Assembly: GCA_947627465.1 (NCBI GenBank)
Contig: CANQWD010000021.1
Coordinates: forward strand, 1 to 46,718
DNA: 46,718 nt
Source: an uncultured Clostridia bacterium
GTDB taxonomy: Bacteria > Bacillota > Clostridia > Oscillospirales > Ruminococcaceae
Direction: 5' to 3'
Below, one piece after another: positions 41,741 to 46,718 of this stretch. The stretch's first letter is position 1; the number at the start of each line of letters is the position of its first letter. The notes under the pieces were generated by a model that saw nothing but the letters and a program-made list of their open reading frames with translations, was not told the origin of the DNA and made no database searches. The position numbers were made by a program, and so were the translations under genes.

Positions 41741-42007
41741 TTAGTTCTTGTTGGTTAGCTCTTGATAAATCCTAAACCCAAGCTTTACGCCGTTCAGAAA
41801 ACCGCACCTTTCGGCGGCGTATGTAAAAGTTGCGGTTATATCGTCTATCTCTGCTTGATTATCATAATCTAAGCATACGCCGTTGTTGTCCAAAAACTCT
41901 GTAAGCCGCGCGTTAGGCTTGATTAAATCGTTATCGGTGAGGGCTTTCATTCCCTCAATTTCGTTGCATAAGTATTCTTCAAACAACATCTCTAAAAAAT
42001 TTTTCAT
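41741..42007 (-). CDS. uncharacterised small acidic protein (88 aa)
   Basis: No family recognised. Helical, acidic product starting MKNFLEMLFEEYLCNEIEGM, with a C-terminal TFTYAAERCGFLNGVKLGFRI that is typical in style of small phage/ICE proteins found next to regulators. The ATG at 42007 follows GAGGAAAGGA. A symmetric operator with two opposed promoters lies just upstream (42024-42078). Confidence 0.7.
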   Translation of the reverse strand: MKNFLEMLFEEYLCNEIEGMKALTDNDLIKPNARLTEFLDNNGVCLDYDNQAEIDDITATFTYAAERCGFLNGVKLGFRIYQELTNKN

Positions 42008-42023
42008 TTTTCGTCCTTTCCTC

Positions 42024-42052
42024 TTGACAAATTCGGCGAAATGTGGTAAACT
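42024..42052 (+). promoter_or_regulatory. plus-strand promoter within a palindromic operator
   Basis: TTGACA at 42024-42029, a 17-bp spacer and TAAACT at 42047-42052. The -10 box lies in GTGGTAAAC (42043-42051), whose inverted partner GTTTACCAC is at 42070-42078 and contains a possible leftward -10 (TAAACA, 42074-42069; TTGCAA -35 upstream). Confidence 0.6.
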
Positions 42053-42058
42053 ACACTT

Positions 42059-42122
42059 GTTAGGGGTGTGTTTACCACTTCACCGAGAGCCTTTGCAATT
42101 CGCATTTGCAAGGGCTTTTCTT
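42059..42122 (+). ncRNA. candidate small RNA of about 64 nt
   Basis: It runs from the promoter at 42024 to a strong terminator: AGCCTTTGCAA and TTGCAAGGGCT form a stem (42090-42115) followed by TTTCTT. No open frame. It is antisense to the spacer after the HIRAN gene on the leftward transcript. Confidence 0.45.
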
Positions 42123-42543
42123 ATACCTTAATTTCAAGTTCCAAGCCGTAGTAATAACCACAGCCGCCGCCCACAATTGCCTTGAAACGGCTCGCAATAG
42201 TCGCGCCCTTATCGAGTAACGGAGCGAGAGCGGCGGCGAGTTCGCGGTTGATGTAGCCTATCACCGCCGCTCCCTTGTTGCGAACCGCCGCAATTATCTG
42301 CACGGCGTTACGGTCTGCGGCATTCTGCGGCTCACGTTGGAGCGTGATAGTAATATCTGCGACATTGTACCACGTGAGGTGTTGCAAGAGCGTTTGGCGG
42401 TTACCGTGAGTAACCCCCGCCGCTCTCACTTCCATTTTGCGGAGCTTTACGGTTATCCACGCGCGAACCATAGCCGCCGAGCGTTTTACTCCTTGCTTTA
42501 CAAGCGCGTTCGCTATCGTCATAACCTTTGATTTAATGTTCAT
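42121..42543 (-). CDS. HIRAN-domain protein
   Basis: In the 140-residue protein, residues about 55-138 follow the HIRAN pattern: YNVADITITLQREPQNAADR, NAVQII, GAAVIGYINRELAAALAPLL and a final beta strand GLELEIKV. HIRAN domains bind single-stranded 3' DNA ends and occur in Rad5/HLTF and as stand-alone proteins in bacterial mobile elements. The N-terminal 50 residues are basic and helical. The ATG at 42543 overlaps the 34-aa gene stop (ATGA), showing translational coupling. A DNA end-binding role during element replication is inferred. Confidence 0.8.
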   Translation of the reverse strand: MNIKSKVMTIANALVKQGVKRSAAMVRAWITVKLRKMEVRAAGVTHGNRQTLLQHLTWYNVADITITLQREPQNAADRNAVQIIAAVRNKGAAVIGYINRELAAALAPLLDKGATIASRFKAIVGGGCGYYYGLELEIKV

Positions 42544-42644
42544 ACTTCATCTTCCTTTCCGTTAATTTCTTCCAAGAAAGCGGCGTATTCCAACAGCTCC
42601 GCGCCGTCTGTGTTGTCTGGGTACTCATTCGGGAATTTGGGCAT
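42540..42644 (-). CDS. 34-aa acidic peptide
   Basis: The frame from ATG 42644 with GAGGTG at the right distance encodes an acidic peptide (about 8 Glu/Asp) starting MPKFPNEYPDNTDG. Its TGA overlaps the HIRAN start codon by four bases, which supports it being translated. No family recognised; it could act as a small regulator or simply couple translation. Confidence 0.6.
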   Translation of the reverse strand: MPKFPNEYPDNTDGAELLEYAAFLEEINGKEDEV

Positions 42645-42675
42645 TTCGTTCACCTCGCTTTCATCAGAGCGGCGG

Positions 42676-42783
42676 TCAGCCGATTAGCAGCTTAACCGCG
42701 CCCACTGTTCCGAGTATCAGCGCCGCCGCAATTAACAGCAGCTTTCCGCACCCTAAAATCAGCTTGAAAATTTGTTTTGCCAC
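42676..42783 (-). CDS. 35-aa hydrophobic (single-TM) peptide
   Basis: The GTG start at 42783 has AAAGGAG eight bases upstream. The peptide is MAKQIFKLILGCGK followed by a long hydrophobic Leu/Ala/Ile/Gly helix, so probably a single membrane span. The start codon abuts the -35 box of an opposing plus-strand promoter (42784). It might be a holin-like or membrane-active peptide; no family is assigned. Confidence 0.6.
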   Translation of the reverse strand: MAKQIFKLILGCGKLLLIAAALILGTVGAVKLLIG

Positions 42784-42812
42784 TTGACATTCTCCTTTCG
42801 TTGTGATATAAT
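42784..42812 (+). promoter_or_regulatory. consensus plus-strand promoter facing the 42-aa peptide gene
   Basis: TTGACA at 42784-42789, a 17-bp spacer and TATAAT at 42807-42812: a perfect consensus. The transcript would start near 42819 and be antisense to the 3' part of the 42-aa peptide mRNA. GC-rich inverted arms (CCCGC...GCGGG, 42834-42851) follow. Confidence 0.7.
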
Positions 42813-42865
42813 ATTTTTAACGACAATACCGCCCCCGCACTCTCGCGCGGGTTTGGTGTTGCCGA

Positions 42866-42994
42866 TTAAATCATCTCCAGAAGAGATTTAATCGAAAGGG
42901 CTATCAGTGTTACTGTGCCGATAAGCTCCAGAACCTTTAGCCCCAGCTTGTTGAGTTGTTCCACCAACTTGACAAGCTTTTTTATTTTCTCCAC
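42866..42994 (-). CDS. 42-aa amphipathic/hydrophobic peptide, possible type I toxin
   Basis: The GTG start at 42994 follows AGAGGGGGTG, almost the same initiation region as the Fst-like peptide at 8278 (GGGGGTGA, then AAAGTG or AAGTG). The peptide has a Lys/Leu/Val N-terminal helix (EKIKKLVKLVEQLNKLGLKV) and a hydrophobic C-terminal span. It is expressed from a consensus promoter (43026-43054) opposed by another consensus promoter (42784-42812). A foldback (CGATTAAATC/GATTTAATCG) covers its stop codon. The toxin assignment is inferred from layout only. Confidence 0.6.
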   Translation of the reverse strand: MEKIKKLVKLVEQLNKLGLKVLELIGTVTLIALSIKSLLEMI

Positions 42995-43025
42995 TTTATC
43001 ACCCCCTCTTGCTTTCTGTAATTAT

Positions 43026-43054
43026 ATTATACCATACTTGTGTATGTATGTCAA
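43026..43054 (-). promoter_or_regulatory. consensus promoter of the 42-aa peptide
   Basis: On the minus strand: TTGACA (43054-43049), a 17-bp spacer and TATAAT (43031-43026). The spacer holds CATACTTG (43033-43040), an octamer shared with the divergent ribbon-helix-helix promoter. Confidence 0.8.
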
Positions 43055-43081
43055 TAGTCATAGTTCACAAAAATACATATA

Positions 43082-43106
43082 CAAGTATGTGCAATTTGCA
43101 TACTTG
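43082..43106. promoter_or_regulatory. palindromic operator candidate upstream of the RHH gene
   Basis: CAAGTATG (43082-43089) and CATACTTG (43099-43106) are perfect inverted arms nine bases apart, just before and overlapping the -35 of the rightward promoter. A third copy is in the leftward promoter (43033-43040). Confidence 0.7.
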
Positions 43107-43132
43107 CACAAGTCGTAAAAGTGTGATATAAT
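43104..43132 (+). promoter_or_regulatory. promoter of the RHH-DUF4258-YgiT operon
   Basis: TTGCAC at 43104-43109, a 17-bp spacer and TATAAT at 43127-43132. Confidence 0.8.
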
Positions 43133-43157
43133 AGTTAGTGTAAAGGTAGGTGATATT

Positions 43158-43349
43158 ATGGGAAAAACATCTGCGGCTGTCAAGAACCGATACGCTGCAA
43201 AAGCATACGACAGAATAAACCTAATCGTCAAAAAAGGCGAAAAGGATAAGCTAAAGGCTCACGCGGAGAAACAAGGCGAAACGCTCAACGGCTTTATTAA
43301 CCGCGCAATTACAAACCAAGTGCAAGCCGACAGCGAGAACGGAGAGTGA
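43158..43349 (+). CDS. ribbon-helix-helix (Arc-type) DNA-binding protein
   Basis: The 63-residue protein has a beta strand (YDRINLIVKKGEKDKLKAHA) followed by two helices (EKQGETLNGFINRAITNQV), the Arc/MetJ ribbon-helix-helix layout. It probably dimerises on the CAAGTATG/CATACTTG octamers around its promoter, repressing itself and perhaps the divergent 42-aa peptide gene. The ATG at 43158 follows GGTAGGTG. It is followed after 4 bases by a DUF4258 gene; as the first gene of such a trio it would be the operon's DNA-binding regulator. Confidence 0.85.
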   Translation: MGKTSAAVKNRYAAKAYDRINLIVKKGEKDKLKAHAEKQGETLNGFINRAITNQVQADSENGE

Positions 43350-43353
43350 AAGA

Positions 43354-43659
43354 TTGATAGACATAAAGGAATTGCAAGCACTCGCCGCCGATATAGACAA
43401 TTTCAAGGTAACACAACATATGACGGAACGTATTAAGGAACGCGGTATAAAGCTCCGAGCTATACAAGCCGCAATACGGGGCGGCGAAATTATAGAGCAA
43501 TATCCCGAAGATTATCCGTTCCCGAGCTGCCTTGTATTGAATTTAAGTCCGCTCTTACACGTTTGCGTGGGTTTAGGCGGGGGCAAATTATGGATAATTA
43601 CAGCTTATGTTCCCGATACTAATGCTTGGGAGCGCGATTTTAAAACAAGAAAGAGGTGA
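43354..43659 (+). CDS. DUF4258 protein, candidate toxin
   Basis: The 101-residue protein fits DUF4258: THMTERIKERGIKLRAIQAA, IRGGEIIEQYPEDYPFPSC, LLHVCVGLGGGKLWIITAYV, PDTNAWERDF. The family resembles RelE/BrnT-type small toxins in size and pattern (basic helices then a beta sheet ending ITAYxPD). It usually lies directly upstream of a YgiT-type zinc-finger gene, as here. Start TTG at 43354 with GGAGAG upstream, 4 bases after the RHH stop. Toxicity is not proven from sequence. Confidence 0.82.
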   Translation: MIDIKELQALAADIDNFKVTQHMTERIKERGIKLRAIQAAIRGGEIIEQYPEDYPFPSCLVLNLSPLLHVCVGLGGGKLWIITAYVPDTNAWERDFKTRKR

Positions 43660-43663
43660 TTTT

Positions 43664-43888
43664 ATGACTTGCTTTTACTGCGGCGGCAATATGGCGGACA
43701 GCACCACTACTCACTTTACAGAGGTAAACGGTCACTACATCATTATCAAGAACGTCCCCTGCCACAAATGCACTCAATGCGGAGAGGTCGTTTTTTCGGG
43801 CAGCGTTGTAGAGCGGCTCGAACAGATTACGGAACAGCTTGAAAAGGCTCTCACGGAAGTTGCTATTGTCAACTACTCTGCCGCTTGA
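43664..43888 (+). CDS. YgiT-type zinc-finger protein (MqsA-like N-terminal domain), candidate antitoxin
   Basis: The 74-residue protein has CFYCGGNM near the start and CHKCTQCGE in the middle, the CxxC...CxxC zinc ribbon of YgiT/MqsA antitoxins, then a helical tail without the usual C-terminal HTH. The ATG at 43664 follows AAGAGGTG, 4 bases after the DUF4258 stop. DNA binding may be delegated to the ribbon-helix-helix protein of the same operon. A terminator lies at 43950. Confidence 0.85.
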   Translation: MTCFYCGGNMADSTTTHFTEVNGHYIIIKNVPCHKCTQCGEVVFSGSVVERLEQITEQLEKALTEVAIVNYSAA

Positions 43889-43949
43889 TTTTATCGGATA
43901 ATATCGAATGAACCGCTAAACCGTCAGACACTCAAACCGAAAAGTGAAA

Positions 43950-43985
43950 AACCGCCGCTCAAAATCCAAAAGTTGAGCGGCGGTT
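43950..43985. terminator. terminator after the zinc-finger gene
   Basis: AACCGCCGCTCAA and TTGAGCGGCGGTT form a perfect 13-bp stem with a ten-base loop, with A/T runs on both flanks. Confidence 0.8.
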
Positions 43986-44144
43986 TGATGTCGGATTGAA
44001 ATACCCCTCTATTTTGAACGCTAATGGGTCAAATTTAAACGTTTTACGCTCGGTAGGGTAAGTTATACCTAAGGGGTAAAAACGCGCTAGAGGGGCTTTA
44101 GAGGACTTTATTTTGGTTAAGGCTGCTAAGAGTACCAAAAGCCC

Positions 44145-44174
44145 GAAAAAACCGCCCCGAATACTCGGAGCGGT
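44145..44174 (-). terminator. terminator of the leftward replication operon
   Basis: On the minus strand ACCGCTCCGA and TCGGGGCGGT flank a GTAT loop and are followed by TTTTTTCG, just beyond the stop of the DnaC-like gene. Confidence 0.8.
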
Positions 44175-44181
44175 CACGCTG

Positions 44182-45027
44182 TTATCGTCTGCTTTCGCCG
44201 TTTAGGATAATCGGCTCAAAATTTTTCATTCGGTCAAGTAACGCACCCGCCGTGCAGTCGTCCGAATTTTCGGGGGTTATGCGTGATTTTAAAGCGCCTA
44301 AACTGTAATTTGATGTGAAAACCGTCTTTTTGCCGTTTGAAAGCCGCGTGTCAACCAGTTCAAAAAGCTGTTGAAGTTTCCAATCGGTGGGCTTTTCTTT
44401 GCCAATATCGTCCACGATTACAAGGTCGGCTTTTTTGGTGTAACGCTCCCACAAAACCGCGTACTCCGAACCGCCCGACTTCATAGCGCTCATCAAGTCG
44501 CTTGTAATTTTCGCGAACGTGCCGAACAACACCCACGCGCCGTTTTCTGCGGCTTTGTGTCCTATTGCGGCGGCTAACCACGTTTTGCCTGTTCCGTACT
44601 CGCCGCAAATAAACGCGCCGTTTTTATCGGATTTCCCAACCGCAAAATCATAGGCTTTTTCGTACTTTGCGCGAATTTCGGGGTCAACTTTAAGCGCGTT
44701 AAACGTAACGTCCAAAAGGCTTTCAGAGTAGCCCGAAGCGCGTAACCTATTGCGTAATTGCTCGGGGTTTTCGGGCGGGATTTCGTTGACAATACAAGGA
44801 TAATCAATTGGGCTTTGTGTCGGTGTTTCGCTGAATTTGCCCTGCCTGATTACCTGCGTGAGTTTGGTTAAACTGCTGTCAATTGACTGTAAGTTGTTCT
44901 CGCTGATGTTTTCACCACTCTGAAACAAGCTTTTAAGCCCGTTCATAATATCTTCAATCGAGTTTAAATCCCTGCAGCCAGTATTCTTCTGTTCGATTTC
45001 GCATTGTTTCATTGTTTGTATTTCCAT
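44182..45027 (-). CDS. DnaC/IstB-like ATP-binding protein (helicase loader)
   Basis: In the 281-residue AAA+ protein a helical N-terminal region is followed by Walker A GEYGTGKTWLAAA, Walker B DLVIVDDIGKE and sensor FTSNYSL, as in DnaC, DnaI and IstB ATPases that load the replicative helicase. The ATG at 45027 is chosen for its GAGAGG site 9 bases upstream; this makes it overlap the end of the upstream replication gene by 74 bases. The adjacent iteron-bearing gene makes helicase loading at the element's origin the likely job, parallel to lambda P. Confidence 0.85.
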   Translation of the reverse strand: MEIQTMKQCEIEQKNTGCRDLNSIEDIMNGLKSLFQSGENISENNLQSIDSSLTKLTQVIRQGKFSETPTQSPIDYPCIVNEIPPENPEQLRNRLRASGYSESLLDVTFNALKVDPEIRAKYEKAYDFAVGKSDKNGAFICGEYGTGKTWLAAAIGHKAAENGAWVLFGTFAKITSDLMSAMKSGGSEYAVLWERYTKKADLVIVDDIGKEKPTDWKLQQLFELVDTRLSNGKKTVFTSNYSLGALKSRITPENSDDCTAGALLDRMKNFEPIILNGESRR

Positions 45028-45706
45028 TTGATTTTTCCTCTCTTTCATCTTCCCACCGTCTGCCGTTAAGCCAAGTAGCGGGATATGGGATAAATTGCCC
45101 TTTGTCTTTCGTCCACTGCTCCGACTTCTTTTGAACATCAAGAGCCGCCAGAATGGTTTTTACAAGCTCCTCATTCGGTTTTAGCTTATTCCAAGCCTTT
45201 AGAGCCGCTTGTTTCGCCGTTTTTTTCGGATAAGCCGCCCAGAATTTTTCAAAATTTTCATCTGCACCCCCGCCCCCGCGCGAATGCGCGTATATCTGTA
45301 CTTCTGTATTCTGTATATCTGTATTTAATAATGTAGGACTGTCGTTTGACTGCCCTTTTGCCTGTCGTTTGCCTGTCGTTTGCCTGTCAATTTGACTGTC
45401 GTTTTCTTCATTACAATCATAGTCAAGCAGCGTAATAACGCTGAATTTCGGCATTACTTTGACTGTCAATTTGCCTGTCGATTTTAAACGGTCAAGAGCC
45501 GTTCTTGCCTGTCGAATTGAAACCGCGCAATTTTGCGCTATTTCGGGGTATGTAGCAACAAGCTGCCCGCGTTTTAGCTCTATGCCGTGATACCGAGTTT
45601 CGCACCACACAGCTTTTAGTCTTAACCACAGATAAACATAAACCGTGTCTTTGCTATCGAACCATTCCCAACTTGAAAAGTCAAGCGGAACTTTTATAAA
45701 CTGCAT
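44954..45706 (-). CDS. phage/ICE-type replication initiation protein (DnaD-like)
   Basis: The 250-residue protein has an N-terminal winged-helix region (KVPLDFSSWEWFDSKDTVYV, LKRGQLVATYPEIAQNCAVS, IRQARTALDRLKSTGKLTV), a short Gln/Arg-rich linker, and a C-terminal domain FEKFWAAYPKKTAKQAALKA...FIPYPATWLNGRRWEDE common to phage replication proteins. The linker DNA is an array of 9-bp repeats (45346-45513), so the gene probably contains the origin it acts on, as lambda O does. The ATG at 45706 has GAGGTG at good spacing; a GTG at 45712 is part of that site. Confidence 0.8.
   Translation of the reverse strand: MQFIKVPLDFSSWEWFDSKDTVYVYLWLRLKAVWCETRYHGIELKRGQLVATYPEIAQNCAVSIRQARTALDRLKSTGKLTVKVMPKFSVITLLDYDCNEENDSQIDRQTTGKRQAKGQSNDSPTLLNTDIQNTEVQIYAHSRGGGGADENFEKFWAAYPKKTAKQAALKAWNKLKPNEELVKTILAALDVQKKSEQWTKDKGQFIPYPATWLNGRRWEDEREEKSNGNTNNETMRNRTEEYWLQGFKLD
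45301..45336. other. AT-rich segment next to the iterons
   Basis: TTCTGTATTCTGTATATCTG, then TATTTAATAATG lies directly beside the repeat array within the replication gene. In iteron origins such a segment is where strands first open. Confidence 0.45.
45346..45513. repeat. iteron array inside the replication gene (candidate origin)
   Basis: Eight copies of TTG(A/C)CTGTC or a one-base variant start at 45346, 45358, 45369, 45380, 45392, 45459, 45471 and 45505. The first five are 11-12 bp apart, about one helical turn. The array encodes the Gln/Arg/Thr-rich linker of the initiator. Confidence 0.85.
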
Positions 45707-45715
45707 TGTCACACC

Positions 45716-45970
45716 TCACTTTAGAGGAATAGCCGAAATTCTGCCGCCGCTCTGATTTTCGGCTTTTGGAGCGGCGGAAATGCCCTGCGGAATGCCTGTT
45801 TCCAAATAACGGCGAACGCTTTCGGCATTTACAAGGATTTTTCGACCCGCGCAAACCGAAATAATAGAGCCGTCTTTTGCCCATTGCCGAATACGATAAG
45901 CCCCGAAACCGCTTTTTTCTCCCGCTTCGGGAATAGTCCACATAAGCGGAATGTTTTCATTATCATTCAT
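45716..45970 (-). CDS. excisionase/MerR-like helix-turn-helix protein
   Basis: The 84-residue protein has a winged-HTH of excisionase type: WTIPEAGEKSGFGAYRIRQW, AKDGSIISVCAGRKILVNAE, SVRRYLETG. It then has a short polar tail. The ATG at 45970 follows GAGGGGGCAG. It overlaps the upstream gene by 8 bases and is 9 bases before the replication gene. It may be an Xis-like factor or a regulator of replication genes. Confidence 0.75.
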   Translation of the reverse strand: MNDNENIPLMWTIPEAGEKSGFGAYRIRQWAKDGSIISVCAGRKILVNAESVRRYLETGIPQGISAAPKAENQSGGRISAIPLK

Positions 45971-46265
45971 AACTTTCTGCCCCCTCGATAAACGCGCGTA
46001 CACCGTTCAGAGCCGCCGCCGCGCTTTTCACTCTTGCTTTTTGTTGATTGAGGTAGTCGAGTGCTTCATCAACATTGGCGGGCAAATAATAGCCGCCGCC
46101 CCGAAAATCGGAGCAAATAGCCGCGCCGTTCGCCCTCTCTCGCTGAATTATAGCGCGTAAAGCACGCGGGTAAACGTTCAGCAAAAGGGCTAATTCTCGC
46201 ATTGGTATAGCGTTTTTGCGCCCTAGCGGAATATACATTGTAATGCTAAATTCTTTGTTTGCCAT
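45963..46265 (-). CDS. small HTH protein of the element (100 aa)
   Basis: The segment MRELALLLNVYPRALRAIIQ, then RERANGAAICSDFRGGGYYL looks like a winged helix-turn-helix with a wing, seen in small proteins preceding phage replication genes. The C-terminus is a helix ending EGAESYE. The ATG at 46265 has GAAAGGGG upstream; an in-frame earlier start lies in the -35 region of an opposing promoter. Function not established. Confidence 0.7.
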   Translation of the reverse strand: MANKEFSITMYIPLGRKNAIPMRELALLLNVYPRALRAIIQRERANGAAICSDFRGGGYYLPANVDEALDYLNQQKARVKSAAAALNGVRAFIEGAESYE

Positions 46266-46297
46266 AAATAAACCCCTTTCATTTCTGGGGAAAACGC

Positions 46298-46326
46298 TTG
46301 ACAAAACCCGCGCTATATGTTAAAAT
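46298..46326 (+). promoter_or_regulatory. plus-strand promoter in the spacer between HTH genes
   Basis: TTGACA at 46298-46303, a 17-bp spacer and TAAAAT at 46321-46326. Confidence 0.65.
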
Positions 46327-46332
46327 ATAGGC

Positions 46333-46420
46333 GGGGAACTGTACGCACAGCACAGCCTAAGCTATATCAAGCGTTCTCCATTTCCGCCGCTCGCACGTTG
46401 CACCGTGTGGGCGGTTTTTC
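46333..46420 (+). ncRNA. candidate small RNA of about 88 nt
   Basis: It runs from the promoter at 46298 to a terminator made of CCGC/GCGG and CACG/CGTG pairs (46384-46414) followed by TTTTT. No open frame. It is antisense to the spacer between two leftward HTH genes, so it could act on the polycistronic leader of the replication operon. Confidence 0.45.
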
Positions 46421-46437
46421 GTCCTTTGCCGTCGTGA

Positions 46438-46623
46438 TTATTCGGCGGCTTTTTCGCGCTTGATTTCCTCAATTGCGGCTTGCACTCGCTCAACTTCTTT
46501 GTCGCTGAACGGCTTGCGCAAACGGCGCGAAAAGTTACCGTCACAAACTCCCCACTTGTCAGCAACTTCCCAAATACGCACGCCGCTATTCAGAATTAAA
46601 TCTTTGACAGCCGAACCACTCAT
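46438..46623 (-). CDS. small HTH DNA-binding protein (61 aa)
   Basis: The 61-residue product contains SGVRIWEVADKWGVCDGNFS, RRLRKPFSDKEVERVQAAIE, an HTH pattern typical of phage-element regulators. The ATG at 46623 follows AAGGGGGTG; longer in-frame starts lie before that site and are rejected. It is the first gene of the leftward cluster seen in the window. Confidence 0.75.
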   Translation of the reverse strand: MSGSAVKDLILNSGVRIWEVADKWGVCDGNFSRRLRKPFSDKEVERVQAAIEEIKREKAAE

Positions 46624-46675
46624 ATTTTCACCCCCTTTCTGTTGGTGTAGCCCTGAGCAAAACTCATCAACCCGC

Positions 46676-46705
46676 ATTATAAAAGGGAAAACAAGCCAAG
46701 CTCAA
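46676..46705 (-). promoter_or_regulatory. probable promoter of the leftward cluster
   Basis: On the minus strand: TTGAGC (46705-46700), an 18-bp spacer and TATAAT (46681-46676), about 53 bp before the start at 46623. Confidence 0.5.
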
Positions 46706-46718
46706 AATATTTATCACT

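Noticed and set aside
45346-45513. Short regularly spaced repeats considered as a CRISPR array
   Set aside because: The units are 9 bp at 11-12 bp spacing within an open reading frame. CRISPR repeats are longer, with unique spacers of about 30 bp.

Overview
The window looks like a chromosome segment of a Gram-positive, anaerobic, carbohydrate-fermenting Clostridia-type Firmicute (Ruminococcaceae/Oscillospiraceae-like). The grounds are gene content and signals: AGGAGG-type ribosome sites, textbook TTGACA-17-TATAAT promoters, several TTG/GTG starts, pyruvate phosphate dikinase, LL-diaminopimelate aminotransferase (DapL), WalJ/YycJ, MoxR-DUF58, and a cytosolic GH5-GH94 pair for phosphorolytic beta-glucan use. 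The species cannot be named from sequence alone.

Layout. 1-1500: a truncated dispersed repeat and a secreted fibronectin-III protein. 1.6-8.2 kb: ppdK, then a GH5-GH94 operon whose 5' leader is almost entirely a 180-bp repeat copy. 8.2-8.5 kb: a compact locus with the architecture of a par/Fst type I toxin-antitoxin system, the most notable find on the chromosomal side. 8.6-11.2 kb: a membrane protein, an Rsm22-like methyltransferase and an Sfp-type phosphopantetheinyl transferase. 11.5-14.6 kb (minus): dapL, acylphosphatase, walJ and a membrane protein. 15.1-18 kb: murA (+) and metY (-). 18.2-19.7 kb (minus): a sigma-like regulator, an XRE repressor and an ImmA/IrrE protease, with a palindromic operator inside the promoter. 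20-27 kb (+): lysC, a GNAT fusion, thyA, a NYN protein with five LOTUS-like modules, a YbaK protein and a divergent M14 protein. 27.5-35.2 kb (+): thrS with an anticodon-arm-like hairpin before its ribosome site, SseB, a GT2, MoxR-DUF58, small proteins and uridine phosphorylase. 35.3-40.1 kb (minus): a HAD hydrolase, two uncharacterised genes (one AT-rich), tgt and a membrane protein. 40.33 kb: tRNA-Thr(CGU).

From just after the tRNA to the right edge (about 40.4-46.7 kb) the content changes to phage/ICE-like accessory DNA: a sigma-70-like factor, a HIRAN protein, three very small peptides, a ribbon-helix-helix/DUF4258/YgiT-zinc-finger cassette, a DnaC-like loader, a replication protein with iterons inside its coding sequence (candidate origin), and small HTH proteins. 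Several plus-strand promoters face the leftward genes, and two of them lead to short terminated candidate RNAs. No integrase is visible, so the element probably continues beyond the window.

Shared themes. Aspartate-family amino acid metabolism recurs (lysC, dapL, metY, thrS, tRNA-Thr). Two dispersed repeat families are present: a ~180-bp (or 99-bp) element bounded by TTAAGGCAA/TTGCCTTAA, and a 29-bp perfect palindrome with a C-rich arm lying mostly between convergent genes.
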